26,307 bases of DNA from an uncultured Clostridia bacterium. GTDB taxonomy: Bacteria; Bacillota; Clostridia; Christensenellales; Borkfalkiaceae. Of the stretch, positions 1-11,000 are shown in pieces. The notes below the pieces were generated by a model. It made no database searches. It saw only the letters and a program-made list of their open reading frames with translations, and had not been told where the DNA came from. A program made the position numbers and the translations under genes. Numbering within the stretch: position 1 is the first letter of the stretch; every line of letters begins with the position of its first letter. The stretch covers positions 1 to 26,307 of the forward strand of contig CAKQKN010000099.1 of assembly GCA_934249215.1 (NCBI GenBank). The letters are read 5' to 3'.

Positions 1-1560
1 TTGCTGCCAGGGCGTAAGTTCGATCATATCGAGATCGTACCCCTCGCCGCTCGTTACCGCCATCTCTTCGTCCGCCGCAAGTCCGTCCTGATTTCCGCCG
101 TATTTACCGCCCTTCGAGTTGTCGCCGAGCGCAAGAATAACGACGTCGGAATCGGCTGCGACTTTTTTCGCGCGTTTGAGCATTTCTTCCGACATACGCT
201 CGAATCCGCAACCCTCGGCAAACGCGACGTCGACGCCCGCCTGTTTCATCGCCGCATACAGCGAAGGGCTTTCTTCCGAAACGCACTTGCCCTTGTAGTT
301 TTCGTCATCCGAACGATAATAAATGTAATCTCCGAGCTGCGCGATATTGCCGTTCGGTCCGATAACCGCCGCTTTCATTTCTTTCTTAAGCGGCAGAACG
401 CCGTCGTTTTTCAAAAGAACGATGCCCTTTTCGGCGACTTCGCGCGCAAGCGCCCTGTTTTCGTCGTTATGAATTTCCGCAATCTTCTCGGGATGAGCAT
501 ACGGATCTTCGAAAAGCCCCGCGCGGAATTTGAGCCGCAGAATATCGGCAACGCATGCGTCAACCTTTTCTTCGGGGTAAGCGCCCGATTTTACCGCCTC
601 CCTGAATTCGTTGTTATATCCGTAATAATCCGAGGCCTCCATATTAACTCTGTTATCACAGAGAATGTATCCCGCTTCTACCGGACGATCGACCACTCTG
701 TGGAACCCGCCGAACATATTCGACGCGCCGTAGTCGGTAACGACCATTCCGTCGAATCCGAGTTCGCCGCGAAGAATATCCTGCATATACTTTTTGGACG
801 CATGGACGGGAACGCCGTCAAGTTCGTTATAAGTCGGCATAAGCGACCAAGCCCCCGCGTCTACGCAAGCCTTGAACGCGGGCAACATGTACTCGCGCAC
901 ATCTAGTTCGCCCAGATGAATGGGTGCGAGATTGAGTCCGCCCTCGCGCACTCCGTACGCGATATAATGTTTGACTGTCGCCGCCACCTTATTATTCTGG
1001 AATCCCTTGACCTCTTCCGCCGCCATAACCGACGTCAGATAGGGATCTTCGCCGAAATTCTCTTCGACTCTTCCCCAGCGCTGATCCCAGGAAATGTCGA
1101 CGTTCGGCGAATAGAACTGTCTTATACCGAGAGCCGCGCCCTCTTTCGACGAAGCTTCGGCAAAACGGCGGGCAAGGCTCGGTTCGAACGTTGCGGCAAG
1201 ACAGCCGCTCGTCGGGAAAATCGTGCAGAGCGGATTGCTCACGCCGTGCGTGTTTTCGCAGGCGAACAAGATGGGGATATGCAGTCTTGTGTTTTCCACC
1301 TGATGCTTTTGCAGACGGTTGAAGTTTTCGACGTTGAATCCGAAATATGCGAACGTGCAAGAAATATCGATCGGCTCGCCGCTTTCTGCGCGCGCGAGAA
1401 GTTCGTCGATCTCGTTAACGCCGACGGTATACATCTGGTTGATCTTTTCGTCGATCGTCATTCTCGACAAAAGATCGTTCACGCGTTCTTCGATATCGAC
1501 GGACGGATCGAGATATTTTACGTACCCGGTCTTGGTAGATTCATTCTTTTTGCTGGTCAT
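1..1560 (-). CDS. GH3 family beta-glycosidase (C-terminal part beyond window)
   Basis: Exo-acting glycoside hydrolase of family 3, probably cytoplasmic because no signal peptide is visible. The 520 residues present cover the (beta/alpha)8 barrel and the start of the second domain. Visible family motifs are RWGRVEENFGEDPYL (about 161-175), the substrate-binding KHY at 197-199, and VVTDYG with the expected nucleophile Asp276. The later GEGYDLD segment matches the loop of the second domain that usually carries the acid/base. The reading frame is open to the window edge, so the end is cut by the window and not by mutation. The ATG lies one base after the stop of the upstream permease gene, with GGGAGG inside that gene as ribosome site, so the two are translationally coupled. 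KHY followed by AYG resembles two-domain beta-glucosidases and xylosidases more than NagZ-type hexosaminidases, but the sugar specificity cannot be read from sequence. Confidence 0.93.
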   Translation of the reverse strand, partial: MTSKKNESTKTGYVKYLDPSVDIEERVNDLLSRMTIDEKINQMYTVGVNEIDELLARAESGEPIDISCTFAYFGFNVENFNRLQKHQVENTRLHIPILFACENTHGVSNPLCTIFPTSGCLAATFEPSLARRFAEASSKEGAALGIRQFYSPNVDISWDQRWGRVEENFGEDPYLTSVMAAEEVKGFQNNKVAATVKHYIAYGVREGGLNLAPIHLGELDVREYMLPAFKACVDAGAWSLMPTYNELDGVPVHASKKYMQDILRGELGFDGMVVTDYGASNMFGGFHRVVDRPVEAGYILCDNRVNMEASDYYGYNNEFREAVKSGAYPEEKVDACVADILRLKFRAGLFEDPYAHPEKIAEIHNDENRALAREVAEKGIVLLKNDGVLPLKKEMKAAVIGPNGNIAQLGDYIYYRSDDENYKGKCVSEESPSLYAAMKQAGVDVAFAEGCGFERMSEEMLKRAKKVAADSDVVILALGDNSKGGKYGGNQDGLAADEEMAVTSGEGYDLDMIELTPWQQ

Positions 1561-1561
1561 G

Positions 1562-2494
1562 TCAGCCTTTCAGACCTCCCATAGTAAAGTTTTTCATAAT
1601 CGTTCCCGAACAGCAGGAAAATAGCACGATGACGGGAATCATAGACATGATAAGCCCCGCAAAATATGCGGGCGTGTCGCCCACGCGCATGAACGATTCT
1701 TTGATTTTATATAATCCCGAAGCCACAGTCGGATAATCGGGCATATATAACAGAGGTGTATTATAGTCGTTCCAGGCGCTTATCGCCGCCATAACCGCAA
1801 GCGTGAAAATCGGCGCTTTAGTCATCGGGAGCATTACCTTGAAAAACACGGTAAAATGCCCGCCGCCGTCGATAAAGACCGCTTCCGCATAACTCCAGGA
1901 CAAATTCTTGAAGAACCCGTAAAGGATAAGGAAATTGAACCCGAATCCTCCGAACGACGTTACGAGGACGAGCGGCGTGTTATATATCCCGAGATCGACC
2001 ATCAGCTTAAAGCTTGCGCCCGTCGAACCGATGATCGGAATGGTCATGGTAAAAATAATCACCGCATAAATCGCCTTCCTGCCGACGAAATCATATTTCG
2101 ACAGCGCGTACCCCGTAAAACTGCACCCGAGAATACTGAGCCCGACCGAGAACACGACGTACCAAAGACTGTTGAAAAACATCTCCGGAAGTCCTATCTG
2201 ATTCCCGTAAGAATCATGCGCGAACATATTCGACAGCGCCGTAACGTAGTTTTCCCATTTCCACACTTCGGGCAGCGCAAACGCGTTTCCCTCCGTGCCG
2301 AGGTTATTATAGTAGTCCAGTTTCGACTGGAACGAATTTATAAACAAATAGAATATCGGAAAAATCAGCGAAAGCGCGTAAATCGTGAAGAACACGAACA
2401 CCACGGCAAAAATCACCTTTTCGCCCGTTCCGCGGCTGGTAAGGATATTTCTTTCGCGAACTTTTTTTCCGTTGAACAAAATCGCTTTTTTCAT
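1562..2494 (-). CDS. CUT1 ABC sugar transporter permease, MalG/UgpE type
   Basis: Inner-membrane permease subunit of a binding-protein-dependent sugar importer, 310 residues. A short basic N-terminus is followed by about six hydrophobic segments. The cytoplasmic EAA loop that docks on the ATPase is visible near residues 205-230 (EAVFIDGGGHFTVFFKVMLP). The final segment ends in MKNFTMGGLKG, a C-terminus typical of MalG-like subunits. The ribosome site GGGAGG is seven bases before the ATG, and the gene starts 15 bases after the preceding permease gene ends. Together with that gene it would form the transmembrane heterodimer. The partner solute-binding protein is probably the lipoprotein at 16390-18018. 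No ATPase gene is present in the window. Confidence 0.95.
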   Translation of the reverse strand: MKKAILFNGKKVRERNILTSRGTGEKVIFAVVFVFFTIYALSLIFPIFYLFINSFQSKLDYYNNLGTEGNAFALPEVWKWENYVTALSNMFAHDSYGNQIGLPEMFFNSLWYVVFSVGLSILGCSFTGYALSKYDFVGRKAIYAVIIFTMTIPIIGSTGASFKLMVDLGIYNTPLVLVTSFGGFGFNFLILYGFFKNLSWSYAEAVFIDGGGHFTVFFKVMLPMTKAPIFTLAVMAAISAWNDYNTPLLYMPDYPTVASGLYKIKESFMRVGDTPAYFAGLIMSMIPVIVLFSCCSGTIMKNFTMGGLKG

Positions 2495-2509
2495 ATCTTC
2501 CCTCCCGCC

Positions 2510-3463
2510 TTAATATTCCGTCTCCGGCACTCTTTCGACGAGCCATCTCGCAAAGAGTATGATCGGCATTCCGACTATTGTCAGACACAGCCCGGTTGCC
2601 GAAACGAGGTTATACGAACCCGTTCCGCCGACCTCGCCCGTGCCGTAGACCTGTTTGAATATCCAGAACGAAAGAGTCATCGTGTTATTGTCGCCGTTCG
2701 GGCTGAACAGAAGTATCGGTCCCGACGCGGTAAAAAGCCCGGTGAACGCAAGGATCATCATCGACGAAATCGTCGGCCAGATAAGCGGCAGAATGATCTG
2801 CGCGATTTCGCGCCACGGTCCGCAGCCCTCGAGTTTTGCCGACTCCAGAATTTCGAGCGGTATTCTCGTCATTGCCCCGACGAACAAAAGAATGTTCCCG
2901 CCGAAACCGGTCCAGATCGTATACGCGACGATCGCGTTCGTCGCCGTCGCCGAGCGCATAAACAACCCTTCGGGCGGCACGTTCAGATGAAACAGCTGAT
3001 CGATCGGACCGTTCGGCCCGAGAACTTCGCTGTAAATTATCGTCAGCGCAACCGAAGAAATGATGCACGGAAGATAGAATATCACGTTGAAAACGCGATA
3101 CAGGAATATCTTCTTATATATGAAAAATCCGATTATGATCGACAAAGGAATGACGATCAGAAGGTTGGAAAAGAAATACTTCGCCGTGTTCAGAAGCGCG
3201 AGAAGAAGCGTTCCGTCTTTCGACGTGAAATTCATCCAGACGTCTTTAAAGTTTTCAAACGTAAAAACGTCCGTCCGCGCGTCGCGGAAAGCAAGCCCGA
3301 TCGAACTTAAGTTAACGACCAGCCAGAAAAGTGCCCAGTTCAGAATCGGACCGATAAGAAGTACCGAAAGGAACAAATACTTGTGAAAAGTCCTGCTTCT
3401 CACGCTTTTCTTGCCCGGGTTTTCGGTTGAAACGGCAACCGAGCCTTTGTTCCCCGCGCTCAC
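2510..3463 (-). CDS. CUT1 ABC sugar transporter permease, UgpA/LplB type
   Basis: Second inner-membrane permease of the sugar importer, 317 residues. The N-terminal 25 residues are hydrophilic and basic, followed by six hydrophobic stretches. The EAA loop is visible as ESAKLEGCGPWREIAQIILP (about 218-237). The start is GTG and overlaps the stop of the upstream Gfo/Idh gene by four bases (GTGA). AGGAG stands six bases before it, so the two genes are translationally coupled. The ending RWLVERVPETEY is common in MalF/UgpA-like proteins of Firmicutes. The family imports oligosaccharides or glycosides. Which sugar is not visible here, but the neighbouring glycosidases point to an amino-sugar or beta-linked oligosaccharide. 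Confidence 0.95.
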   Translation of the reverse strand: MSAGNKGSVAVSTENPGKKSVRSRTFHKYLFLSVLLIGPILNWALFWLVVNLSSIGLAFRDARTDVFTFENFKDVWMNFTSKDGTLLLALLNTAKYFFSNLLIVIPLSIIIGFFIYKKIFLYRVFNVIFYLPCIISSVALTIIYSEVLGPNGPIDQLFHLNVPPEGLFMRSATATNAIVAYTIWTGFGGNILLFVGAMTRIPLEILESAKLEGCGPWREIAQIILPLIWPTISSMMILAFTGLFTASGPILLFSPNGDNNTMTLSFWIFKQVYGTGEVGGTGSYNLVSATGLCLTIVGMPIILFARWLVERVPETEY

Positions 3464-4734
3464 TTTTTCTCCTCGCGAGCCTTGCGCTTCTTTTCTTCTT
3501 CCTCAAGATACAGCGCGCGGACGCGTGCATAAACCTCGTCGGGAATATCCGGGTCGCCTTTGGAATAAGACGGAACGCGCATCGGATTGGACTCGTCGTC
3601 GTCAACGCAGAAAGTGTCGTTTCTGTATTTATCGCGATCTTCCTGTTTTCTGAAATCCGGAATTTCGATAGGCTTTCCGCCCTCGAATACCGATCTGTAC
3701 GCCAGAAGCCCCGGCAAAAACATATCGAGCGCTTCGTAAACGCCGATGAGTTCCTCGCCGTCGAGATTGTTCCCGAGAATCTTCTGAACGAAGAAATGCA
3801 TATTATAATAATCCGCGCCGCCGTGCATTTCGAGCATTTTAAGCGCGGCCGAATCGCTGTGAAGCGCGTTCGTCGTGGAAAGTTTTTCGTCTTTCCATTC
3901 GTTAAGCACGTTATACGTGTCGCCCTTTCTGTCCGTTTCGACGCACCCTTCCGTGCCGTAAACCGAATAGTACAGACAATAGTGATGCAGATCGCCGTGC
4001 ATGCTCTTGATGACCGCGCCCGATTCACAGGTAATCATTTCGATACCGGCGGTACCTTTGAGATAGCCGAGATCGGTGAGCCGCGGCGACGGCAAAAGCT
4101 CGTACCCCGTGACGTATTTCGGTCTTTCGCCCGTGATATGAATCATCGGCCCGATGGAGTGCGTGCAGTAAAAAGTCGCATACATTTTGTTGCGCCAATG
4201 ATTTCTGTCGCCGTAAGTTATCTGCGGCCAGATATGCGAACAATCGTGGATATATTCGCACTCGCCGTAAAGGAACTTACCGTACTTGCCCGCGCGGTAG
4301 TTCTTTCTTATTTCCATCACGCCCGGGAAAAAGCAGCAATTCTCCCCGAACGCGTAAATCTTATTGCTTTTTTCCACGGCTTCGACGAGTTTTACCGCCT
4401 CCGCAAGATTTTTCACGGGGGCAATATCGCTCAGAACGTGAAGCCCGCGCTCAAGACATCTCACCGCATACGGCGCATGCTCGGTCGCATAGTTGGCAAG
4501 GATAACGGCGTCCATATCTTCTTTTATGAACTCGTCGAAATCATGATAATAATTGACTTCCGTTTTAATCTCGTTCTTCTCGTTCGCCTTCGCGATGAAA
4601 TCTTTTACGTTGTCCAGAACTTCGTCCGACTTATCGCATATCGCGACGAGTTTCGCTTCGCTGTACTTCGTGCAAAATTCAACCATGGATATTCCGCGTC
4701 CGCCGCCGAATACGCCGATTTTTACCTGTTTCAT
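3460..4734 (-). CDS. Gfo/Idh/MocA family NAD(P)-dependent oxidoreductase
   Basis: Cytoplasmic dehydrogenase-like protein of 424 residues. The N-terminal Rossmann fold shows KIGVFGGGRG (5-14) and the second-strand segment VAICDKS. The usual EKP motif is replaced by SDIAPVKN (about 102-109), so the Lys (108) is displaced. The likely catalytic His192 sits in THSIGP. The ATG at 4734 is chosen because AAAGGA stands at the right distance; an in-frame TTG 24 bases further upstream lacks a convincing ribosome site. The last 20 residues are a very charged Glu/Lys tail. It is the first gene of the permease-GH3 operon, behind its own promoter. Family members oxidise or epimerise sugars or hydrolyse glycosides with NAD recycled in the active site. 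The substrate is unknown. It is only distantly like the second Gfo/Idh protein at 19251-20588. Confidence 0.9.
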   Translation of the reverse strand: MKQVKIGVFGGGRGISMVEFCTKYSEAKLVAICDKSDEVLDNVKDFIAKANEKNEIKTEVNYYHDFDEFIKEDMDAVILANYATEHAPYAVRCLERGLHVLSDIAPVKNLAEAVKLVEAVEKSNKIYAFGENCCFFPGVMEIRKNYRAGKYGKFLYGECEYIHDCSHIWPQITYGDRNHWRNKMYATFYCTHSIGPMIHITGERPKYVTGYELLPSPRLTDLGYLKGTAGIEMITCESGAVIKSMHGDLHHYCLYYSVYGTEGCVETDRKGDTYNVLNEWKDEKLSTTNALHSDSAALKMLEMHGGADYYNMHFFVQKILGNNLDGEELIGVYEALDMFLPGLLAYRSVFEGGKPIEIPDFRKQEDRDKYRNDTFCVDDDESNPMRVPSYSKGDPDIPDEVYARVRALYLEEEEKKRKAREEKK

Positions 4735-4892
4735 AGTTTCGTCCTTTAATACGGTCAAAGTTTTTTTTCGCGCGGAGCGAAAACCCGCCCCGCGCCTCTT
4801 TTCGCTATTGCCGGCACGATCCGACGAAAGGTTATGCGACTTAAACGAACGGTTCAGAGCGTGTTCGCCTTGCCGATTTCTTCACGTCGGAT

Positions 4893-4921
4893 AGTGTACC
4901 GCTTTTACGATTTATCGTAAA
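4893..4921 (-). promoter_or_regulatory. Predicted sigma-A promoter of the Gfo/Idh-permease-GH3 operon
   Basis: On the minus strand TTTACG (4916-4921, 4 of 6 matches to TTGACA) is separated by exactly 17 bases from TACACT (4893-4898, 4 of 6 matches to TATAAT). Transcription would start near 4886, leaving a leader of about 150 bases before the ATG at 4734. The -35 box is part of the palindrome at 4904-4921. This is prediction from spacing and consensus only. Confidence 0.5.
4904..4921. promoter_or_regulatory. Perfect 18-bp palindrome overlapping the -35 box (operator candidate)
   Basis: TTTACGATTTATCGTAAA is an inverted repeat of eight-base arms around a two-base centre. It covers the predicted -35 box and most of the spacer, a position where a bound repressor would block RNA polymerase. 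A related but imperfect site, TTTAC and GTAAA arms six bases apart, lies about 50 bp upstream at 4953-4968. The regulator is unknown; no matching LacI- or GntR-type gene is in the window. Confidence 0.45.
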
Positions 4922-4957
4922 TGTTTTTTTGTTGATTAAAGTTTGCGTTATGTTTAC

Positions 4958-4981
4958 AAAAACGTAAAACGCGCCGTTTTT
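4958..4981 (-). terminator. Weak hairpin after the giant-protein gene
   Basis: AAAAACG (4958-4964) and CGTTTTT (4975-4981) can pair as a seven-base AT-rich stem about 25 bases past the stop codon at 5007-5009, ending in a short T run on the minus strand. The stem is weak, so read-through into the permease operon is possible. The only stronger evidence for separate transcripts is the promoter downstream. Confidence 0.25.
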
Positions 4982-5006
4982 AGGTCAATTTGCTTTTTTA
5001 TAACCA

Positions 5007-8000
5007 TCAGATTATCTTCACATAATCGATATACATGTTATAACCTGCTCTGTCCCAGCACCAGAATATCATTGCGCCCGCGGTCGTAAACGTTCCGAAA
5101 AAGTCGGTTTTGTCCCAGGTTTCGTCTGCGGTCAGATCTTCTTTGGTCATCGTCACCACGTTCCAGCCGGCTTTAAGCCCATCGGCTATCTTATTGTTCG
5201 AATTATACAACGAGCCGGTTCCGACGGACGTTCCGTCTTTCTCTATATAAATACAGAACTCGATTGCCGTGAACGTGTCCGCGGTCAATCCGTACGTATT
5301 CTTACATGCGAGGAACAATCCGTCGTACGTATCGCCGTACGTTACCTTCGCAACGCCCTTTTTACCCTCGAACTCCGCAAGCCATTCGGCAACGTTACTT
5401 CCCGATTTCACGTTCGCGACCGAGTTCGGGGTGTCAAAACCGTTGGAATCGACAAACTCTATATAATCGACGTAAACGGCGGTTATCGTAGCGTTCGTCG
5501 TTCCGAACGTTCTGAATTCGCCTTTAAGCATATTCGCAAGATTCGTTCCGATTTTTTCTTTGTCGAGTTCGATTTCAACCCACTCACCGACGTTATACCA
5601 AGCCCCCCACGAAGAGGAAGTGTAAGGCAGAAGAAGTTGAACCTGCCCGTCCTTGTTCGGCGTCGCGCTTGCCTCGAAGAAAACTCTCAGAACGATCGTG
5701 TCGTATGTTTTCGAATCGATGTCTGCAACCGCGGCGTTGTAATTTATGCGAAGCCCCGCCCAAGTATCGGTGTAAGTCGCCTTAAGAACGCCTTTCGCGC
5801 CCTCGAACTCCGCGAGCCATTCGCTCGTAGTCGATTTTCCGTATGCGGCGTCGGTTTCATTGTCGAATCCGATCGTTCTTTCCGTTCCGTCGGTGGAAAC
5901 GTAAGTCTTTCTCACGTCGACGAACTCGAAATACACGTTCGTCACGGTTGCGTTTTGGAATTGAACGAGTTCCGCCGAGCCGCCAAGAACGTCCGCCGTA
6001 AAGTACTCGTCGGTCAAAACGGATTTCGCAAGTTTAACCGTAACCCAGGTATTGAGCTGATACCATTCGCGCCAACTTCCGGCGTAATAAGTCTGGAATT
6101 TTCCGCTCGAGGAAGTTCCCTTGACAAAAACCCGCAGTTCGACGAGATCTCTGTCGATCGCGGCGAGCTGTTCGGCTGTAAGCCCGAAGTTAACGTAAAT
6201 ATGCGTGTAACTCGTGTTGTCGAACTTCGCGTTGAGAACGCCTCTCACGCCCTCGAATTCCTCTTCGAACGCGTTTCCCGCCGTTTTCAGCACGGCACCG
6301 GAAAGTTCCGAATCCATAAAGTCTACGGTTTTACCTTTTGCGCCGACGGACAACGTTTCGACTCTTACAATCGAACCGTCAAGTACCGCAGTGTAAACAA
6401 TGTCGTAATATCCGCGCGCCGCAGCCGTAAACTTGCCGTCCGTTACGGTGATTTCTTTACCGCCGAAGAATACTTTATAAGTAATTTCCGCGCCGTCGAT
6501 GCTCTGCCCCGTCTTGAAGTCGATAAGGGTAGCGGACGGAACGATTATCTCGTCGCCCGCGGCAACGTTTTTTTCGTGCGAACCGTATTCGAAATAGTTG
6601 TCGGCAACGGTGACGGTAACGCTCGCCGTCGCTTCGTAAGATTCGTCCGCCGCACAAACGACCTTATATACGATCGTATATTTTCCCTCGAGGTCCGCGA
6701 CGAAAGAATTTCCGTCGACGGTAAACGACGTGCCGTCGGGAGCGGTTACGGTGATAGTTTCGATCTTCGCGCCCGCATAGCTCGATTCGGTCGTTACGGT
6801 AATCGTTTCGCCTTTCGCATATTCCGTTTTTTCGGTGGTAACGCTTGCCGTCATCGACGCGGAGAAAGATATCTCGTCGATATAAATATCGATTCCTTTC
6901 GTCCACACGTTGAACAGTATCGCGCCGCCGTCCGTACTTGCGTTCTGAACGAAAAACTGCCAGTCCATAAACTGCCTGACGGTGAATTCGCACCACTTAT
7001 TCTTCGAAATACCCGTATATTTTTCGGTCGTCGTGTCGTAAAAACTGCCCGAACCCGCTTCGGTTGCGATATACACCCTCAAAATGATCGAATCGAACGG
7101 CTGAACGGGGAATTTCGTCAAGTCGTTAAACAGGCGGAGCGCGTAATAGCTTCTGTCCGAATCGTTCGCTTTTATGTGCAAAACGCCGGTTTTACCCTCG
7201 AAACTTTCAAGCCATTCGGCGTCGCAGTTGCCCGCGTTATCGATCGAATATTCGTCGTCGTAATCCTCGATCATTCCCGCGGCGATCGGATTTCTCACTC
7301 TGATCGTCTTTTCGAGCGTGCGAACGTTACCCGCGCCGTCGTCGACGGTTATAACCATTCTGTATTCGCCCCTTTCGGTCGGAACGAACGCGTTTTCGCC
7401 GTCAAGTCCGATCTCTTCTTCACCGAAATACAGTTTTATCGACGGATTGATCGCAATTCCCTCAAACGAATACGCCGTAACTCTCGGAAGCATATATCTT
7501 CTGCCCGTTTCGCCGAGCGCGACTTCGCCCACATAAACCGAGGGAAGAAGATCGAACGCGGACGGAGTTTCGACCATCGAATCGTCGATATCGATTTTAA
7601 TCTGGTTTCTCGCCTTGAAGTATTTGTTTTTTACGGTCGAATAATATTCGATCGAAATGTCTTTGCCGTTCTTGTCAAAATAGAACATCGCGACAAGCCC
7701 CGTCGCGCCGTTGAGATCGACGTCCTGCGGGTTAATCATAACGGAAGTTACGGTATTGCCGTTAACACCCTTATCCTTACGGGTGACGATAAAATCGTGC
7801 TGAACGTGTCCCGAAAGAACGAGAACGACGTTCTTATATTTGCTTGCAAGTTCGTTCCACACTTTCTCGCCGCCGTCGGTCGTAAGCTTACCGTTATAAT
7901 CGAGATAGGAGTGAGTCGTTATGATAACGCGGCAGTCGGGGTTAGCGGCAATTATTCCGCCCGCCCATTCAAGACTTTCGGACGACGGGTTATAATCGAG

Positions 8001-11000
8001 CGTAACGACCATATATTTGGTGTTGCCGACGTAGAAAATGCTGTAACTGTCCTCTATTTTGCCGTTGCGCGTGCCGCCGAGATTTTGCTTATACGCGCTG
8101 TTGTTGAACGTGGAGTTGAACAATCTGGAATCGTCGTGATTGCCTCTTACGAGCGTATACGGAACTATTCCGTCAAGCTTTGAGATGGCGGCTTTCGCAA
8201 CGCCCCACTGCTTTTCGCGGTTGTCCGTGCCGGTATTCTGCGACTGATAAAGGAATTCGGTGATATCGCCGAGCCCGAACGCATACTTGATCTTTTTGTT
8301 CGTACGGTTTGCGGCTATCCACTCGTAAATATCCTTCATATGCTGCGGATTCTTGTAAATAAGCGACTGCGTATCGCCGATCACCGCGAACGAATAATCG
8401 TATTCCGCAACGTGGTCGATATCGTCGAGCCAGGTTTCCTTGACGAGCATATCTATATTGCCCGCAAGGTCGGTTATTCTCGTTTTTTCCGCCGCTCCGT
8501 CAAGATCGTAACTTGCGATGAGCGAATCGGATTTTTTGACCTCGATAATGTCCGCTCTTATCTGCGACTGCGTCCTGATTTCGTCGAAGAAGGAAATTCC
8601 CGCGATTTTTCCGAGGAAACAGCTGTGGTTTCCGCCGCGGAGATCGCCGCCGACCACGAATACGTCGTCGGGAGCGACGTCGAACGTACCTACTCCCGTC
8701 ACGATCTGCTTGACGCCGCCGTTTACGTACAATATCGCGCGTTTCTGCTCGCCGTCGAGCACGAACGCGAGATGAACGAATTTATCCCCTCGCACGTCAA
8801 CGGTATCGAATACCGATTCGTACGAACGGTCGTTTCCGTCGCAAACTCTTATGTATGGCGCGCCGTTTGCCGTGATGCCCGCCACCATATACGGATTTCT
8901 GTTTCTTCCGCTGTAATTGCCGAACATTACCGACGAAGCGTTGACGGTCGAGGGTACGTAAACCCATGCTTCAACCGTCACAGGCATACGATCGAGAGCC
9001 GTCGCCGTTTCGTAGGTATTTCCGCTTTTATCGAAAGCCACGCCGTTATTTGCGTCCGCTTTTTCCTCGGGAACGATCGTTTCTTCCTCGGAATAGGAAG
9101 CAAATCTGATTTCGTCTATATACATGTCACCCGTATCCCATGCCCAGAACAGCTGGTACGCCGCACCTTCGCCCCATTTAGCTATAAGGTCGGTAAAGTC
9201 GGCCTTGGGAAGAGAAATGGTCATCCAGTCGGAAGTCGACTGAATATTGAGCTCGGTTCCGAGGTAGCAAATCCATCTTTTTTTGCTCGAGCAAAGGGAA
9301 ATTTCGACAACGTCCCAGTCTATGCACGCAAGTTGCGCCTCGGTAAGGCGGGTTTTGAAATAGTAACCGAAAGTGTCGTTCTGCGTGATTTTGAGAACGC
9401 CGTATCTGCCGTTATACTCAGGCAGCCATTCGGCGACCTCGTTCGTGCATTGCGAGCGCGAAGCGGGATAGTCGAAGCTTTCGATAACGTTTTCGCCGAG
9501 AACGCTCGTTCCCGCGAATATACGCGCGCTGCGTGTGCGGACGATCGTTCCGTCCGTCGAGGTCGCTTCGTATTTCACGTCGTAATATCCCGTTTTCGCG
9601 GGCGTGAACGCGTTGTTCGTAAGTTCGATCGTTTCGTTTCCGTATCTGACGGTCAGAACGATATTCGCCGCGATTTCTTTTCCGTCGCTTCCGACGAGTT
9701 TTCCGCCGTCGAGCGTAAGAAGTGAGCCGATTTCGACGTATTCTTCGATCGCCGCTTCGACCCTATACCCAACGCACATGACCGTGAGCGTTTTCTCGGT
9801 TTTCGTGCCGGACGCCGCGTCCTCGGAAACGACCTTGATCGTGTAAGTTCCGGCTTTATCCGCGACGAACTTGCCGTCCGCAAACGCTACTTCTTTACCC
9901 TCGGGGTCGGTTACGGTAATCGTTACGGGAAGATCGTCTTTTTCGGTCGCGGTAACGGTAACGCTTTCGCCCTCGTTAACCGATTCGGGCGCTTCCGCCG
10001 TAACGGTAGGTCTTGTGACGAATCTGATCTCGTCGATATAAAGAACGTTGCTGTCCCAGACCCAGAAGAGGTGTTCGCCGCTTCCGAAAAGTTTGTCCAT
10101 AAGTCCGTTATACTTGGTCGCGTCGATTCTTAACGTTTTCCAGTTCGTCGTGACGTTGAACATGAGGTCTTCGGTATGATAGCACCCCGCCCAGCCGCTC
10201 TTGTCGGCGCAAAGGGTGATTTCCACGAACTCTATATTGAGTTTTTCGATCGATGCTTTGTCGAGGCGGGTTTTGAACTTGAATTCGTCCGCCGACTTCT
10301 GCGTGATCTTAAGAACGCCGAACTTTCCGCCGTATTCGGGCAGCCATTCGCCGCTTGCCGCCCCGCCGACGAAAGAACCCGTCGATTCGGGACAATCGAA
10401 ATTTTCGAGCTGTTTATCGTCGAGCGCGGAATTTCCGACCACGATCGTAAACTCGGTCGTTCTCGTGTCCGTCGGATCGTTCTTCGCCGTCGCAACGTAT
10501 TTAACGACGTAAAGACCGACTTCGTCGGGAACGAACTTGCCGCCTTCGAGCGCGATTTCCGTTTCGCCGCGACCGACGGTAACGGTCACGTCCGCGTCGA
10601 TCGTTTTTTCTTCCAGCGGATCGTAATATTCACCCGCGGGAACGGTGATCTCATCCCCCGTTTCCGCATAAGTCGGAAGTTCGGCCCGAACGTATTTGTC
10701 AGAGCAAGTAACGATCGCCGTTTTCTCGCACGCGAGATATTCGGGAGCGATAACGCTTACTTTGACGACATACTCGCCGCGCACACTTGCGACGAATTTG
10801 CCGTCCGTAACTTCCACTGCCGATCCGTCGGGAGCGGTTACTTCGAGCGTATAAGTAAGTTCGTCATTTTCAAAAGTCGCGGTTACTTCTTCGCCCGCAT
10901 AGGCTTCGGAAGCGGAAAGCGCGATTTCGTTTTCGGGTACGGCGTGGTAAGTGATTTCGTCCACGTAAAGCTCGACGTACTTCGTCCAGGTCCAGAACAA

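Noticed and set aside
1856..3310. A 484-codon open frame opposite the two permease genes
   Set aside because: Its translation is extremely Arg/Glu-rich without domains, while both permeases on the other strand have EAA loops and membrane segments.
5637..8183. An 848-codon open frame opposite the giant gene (others at 10176-12101 and 8340-9725)
   Set aside because: These come from the codon bias of the real gene; they lack start signals and recognisable domains.
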